From: Oscillospiraceae bacterium
Lineage (GTDB): Bacteria > Bacillota > Clostridia > Oscillospirales > Ruminococcaceae
DNA length: 7,084 bases
Direction of reading: 5' to 3'
Assembly (NCBI GenBank): GCA_029005335.1
Contig: JAQXFT010000115.1
Coordinates: 1 to 7,084, forward strand
Part shown: positions 6,309-7,084 of the stretch, piece by piece
Position numbering within the stretch: position 1 is the first letter of the stretch
Layout of the letters: each line of letters opens with the position of its first letter
The notes under the pieces: generated by a model
The model's input: only the letters and a program-made list of their open reading frames with translations
What the model was told of the DNA's origin: nothing
Database searches by the model: none
Program-made: the position numbers and the translations under genes

Positions 6309-7025
6309 ATGCTTAATCAGTTTTCAAGAACAGAGCTTATGCTCGGCAGTAATGCTATGAAAAAATTATCAGAATCAAGAGTGGCCGTATTTGGCATAGG
6401 CGGAGTAGGCGGATATGTCGTTGAAGCACTTGTCAGAAGCGGAATCGGTTCTGTTGATTTAATCGACAATGATACAGTAAGCATTACTAATATAAACCGT
6501 CAGATTTATGCTTTATTGGATACGGTCGGACAGTATAAAACCGATGTTGCGGAAAAACGTATTATGCAGATAAATCCCGAATGTCATGTCAGAAAGTATC
6601 AGACTTTCTATACTCCCGAAACTTCCGGAGAATTTGATTTCAGTCAGTATGATTATATAGTCGATGCAATAGATACTGTATCAGGAAAAATTGAACTTGC
6701 GGTCAAGGCTCAGGAATCAGGAACACCAATAATAAGCTCAATGGGTGCAGGAAACAAGCTTGACCCGACTATGTTTGAAGTATCAGATATATATAAAACT
6801 TCTGTATGTCCTCTTGCAAGAGTAATGCGTTATGAACTTAAAAAACGTGGAGTAAAGCGACTTAAAACAGTTTATTCAAAGGAAATTCCTTTTATACCCG
6901 ATACCGAAAACTATGAGGAAAAATGTAAAAAGCGTATTCCGGCAAGCAATGCGTTTGTACCGTCCGTAGCAGGTCTGATTATTGCCGGAGAAGTCATAAA
7001 AGACCTTACATCTGAATGGAGATGA
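6309..7025 (+). CDS. tcdA: tRNA threonylcarbamoyladenosine dehydratase
   Basis: TcdA (CsdL, YgdL) is an E1-like ThiF/MoeB-family enzyme that uses ATP to dehydrate t6A37 of ANN-decoding tRNAs to the cyclic hydantoin form ct6A. The 238 residues show the nucleotide-binding GIGGVGG at 29-35, followed by the acidic strand end DLIDNDTV at 50-57. They also show the arginine motif NINRQ at 61-65, VDAID at 118-122, and the TcdA-specific SSMGAGNKLDPT at 143-154 with VCPLARVMRYELKKRGV at 166-182. It is slightly shorter than the E. coli enzyme (about 268 residues), mainly at the C-terminus. It lacks the CxxC zinc pairs of MoeB/ThiF, which argues against a thiocarboxylate-activating role. The ATG at 6309 has AAGGAG (6295-6300) 8 bases upstream. 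Spacing to the TtcA-like gene is 15 bases, so the two are co-transcribed. Its last codons contain the ribosome binding site of the next gene. Confidence 0.92.
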   Translation: MLNQFSRTELMLGSNAMKKLSESRVAVFGIGGVGGYVVEALVRSGIGSVDLIDNDTVSITNINRQIYALLDTVGQYKTDVAEKRIMQINPECHVRKYQTFYTPETSGEFDFSQYDYIVDAIDTVSGKIELAVKAQESGTPIISSMGAGNKLDPTMFEVSDIYKTSVCPLARVMRYELKKRGVKRLKTVYSKEIPFIPDTENYEEKCKKRIPASNAFVPSVAGLIIAGEVIKDLTSEWR

Positions 7026-7031
7026 TTTTTT

Positions 7032-7084
7032 TTGAAAATGGAAAATATAAATCCTGCTGATATTGAAAAACGCAGTATGGAGAT
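7032..7084 (+). CDS. Probable precorrin-8X methylmutase (CbiC/CobH), N-terminal fragment
   Basis: Only about 17 codons are in the window. From the ATG at 7038 the peptide begins MENINPADIEKRSMEI, which resembles the N-terminus of Firmicute precorrin-8X methylmutases, where a stretch like I-x-P-x-x-IE-x-RS-x-EI is typical. That enzyme moves a methyl group from C11 to C12 in corrin-ring synthesis to give hydrogenobyrinate or cobyrinate. GGAG at 7018-7021 is 10 bases before an in-frame TTG at 7032 and 16 bases before the ATG, so the TTG, adding Met-Lys, is the better-spaced start. It begins 6 bases after the tcdA stop and is probably in the same operon. The identification rests on a short stretch recalled from memory. 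Confidence 0.55.
   Translation, partial: MKMENINPADIEKRSME

Overview
The window looks like an ordinary chromosomal segment of a low-GC Firmicute. It most likely comes from a Clostridia member of the Ruminococcus/Oscillospiraceae type, but that placement is an inference. The basis is AT-rich DNA with strong AGGAG ribosome binding sites, sigma-A-like promoters, an ApbE plus NusG_II gene pair, a fused FeoA-FeoB protein and a tRNA-Ser gene that encodes its own CCA end. I see no mobile element, phage gene, CRISPR array, rRNA or toxin-antitoxin pair, and no gene-free stretch longer than about 160 bases.

Layout. Bases 1-1227 (+) hold the 3' part of an apbE flavin transferase gene. A small membrane-anchored NusG_II-domain gene overlaps it by 17 bases and starts with TTG. 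Bases 1268-1447 (-) hold a complete tRNA-Ser(CGA) unit: promoter, gene and terminator. Bases 1550-2929 (+) encode a MATE-family efflux transporter. It converges on feoAB (2968-5319, -), a ferrous iron transporter with FeoA fused to FeoB, and a hairpin between them can terminate both. From 5418 rightward (+) runs an operon of a TtcA-like tRNA thiolase, the t6A dehydratase TcdA, and the first codons of what looks like precorrin-8X methylmutase (CbiC/CobH), cut by the window end.

How the genes fit together. ApbE attaches FMN to extracytoplasmic redox proteins, and the NusG_II protein is a frequent but uncharacterised companion. FeoAB imports Fe2+. The TtcA-like protein has cysteines expected to hold an Fe-S cluster, and TcdA homologues work with sulfur and tRNA modification systems. 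The divergent feoAB/ttcA promoter region therefore joins iron uptake to an iron-dependent tRNA-modification operon, although co-regulation is only a hypothesis. The clearest non-coding signal is that these two promoters carry the same 15-base -10 region in opposite orientation, with a small dyad between their -35 boxes. The tRNA-Ser promoter has nearly the same -10 sequence. I found no convincing new biological system. The most interesting points are the divergent control region, the altered cysteine pattern in the TtcA-like protein, and the tRNA-modification/cobalamin gene string.
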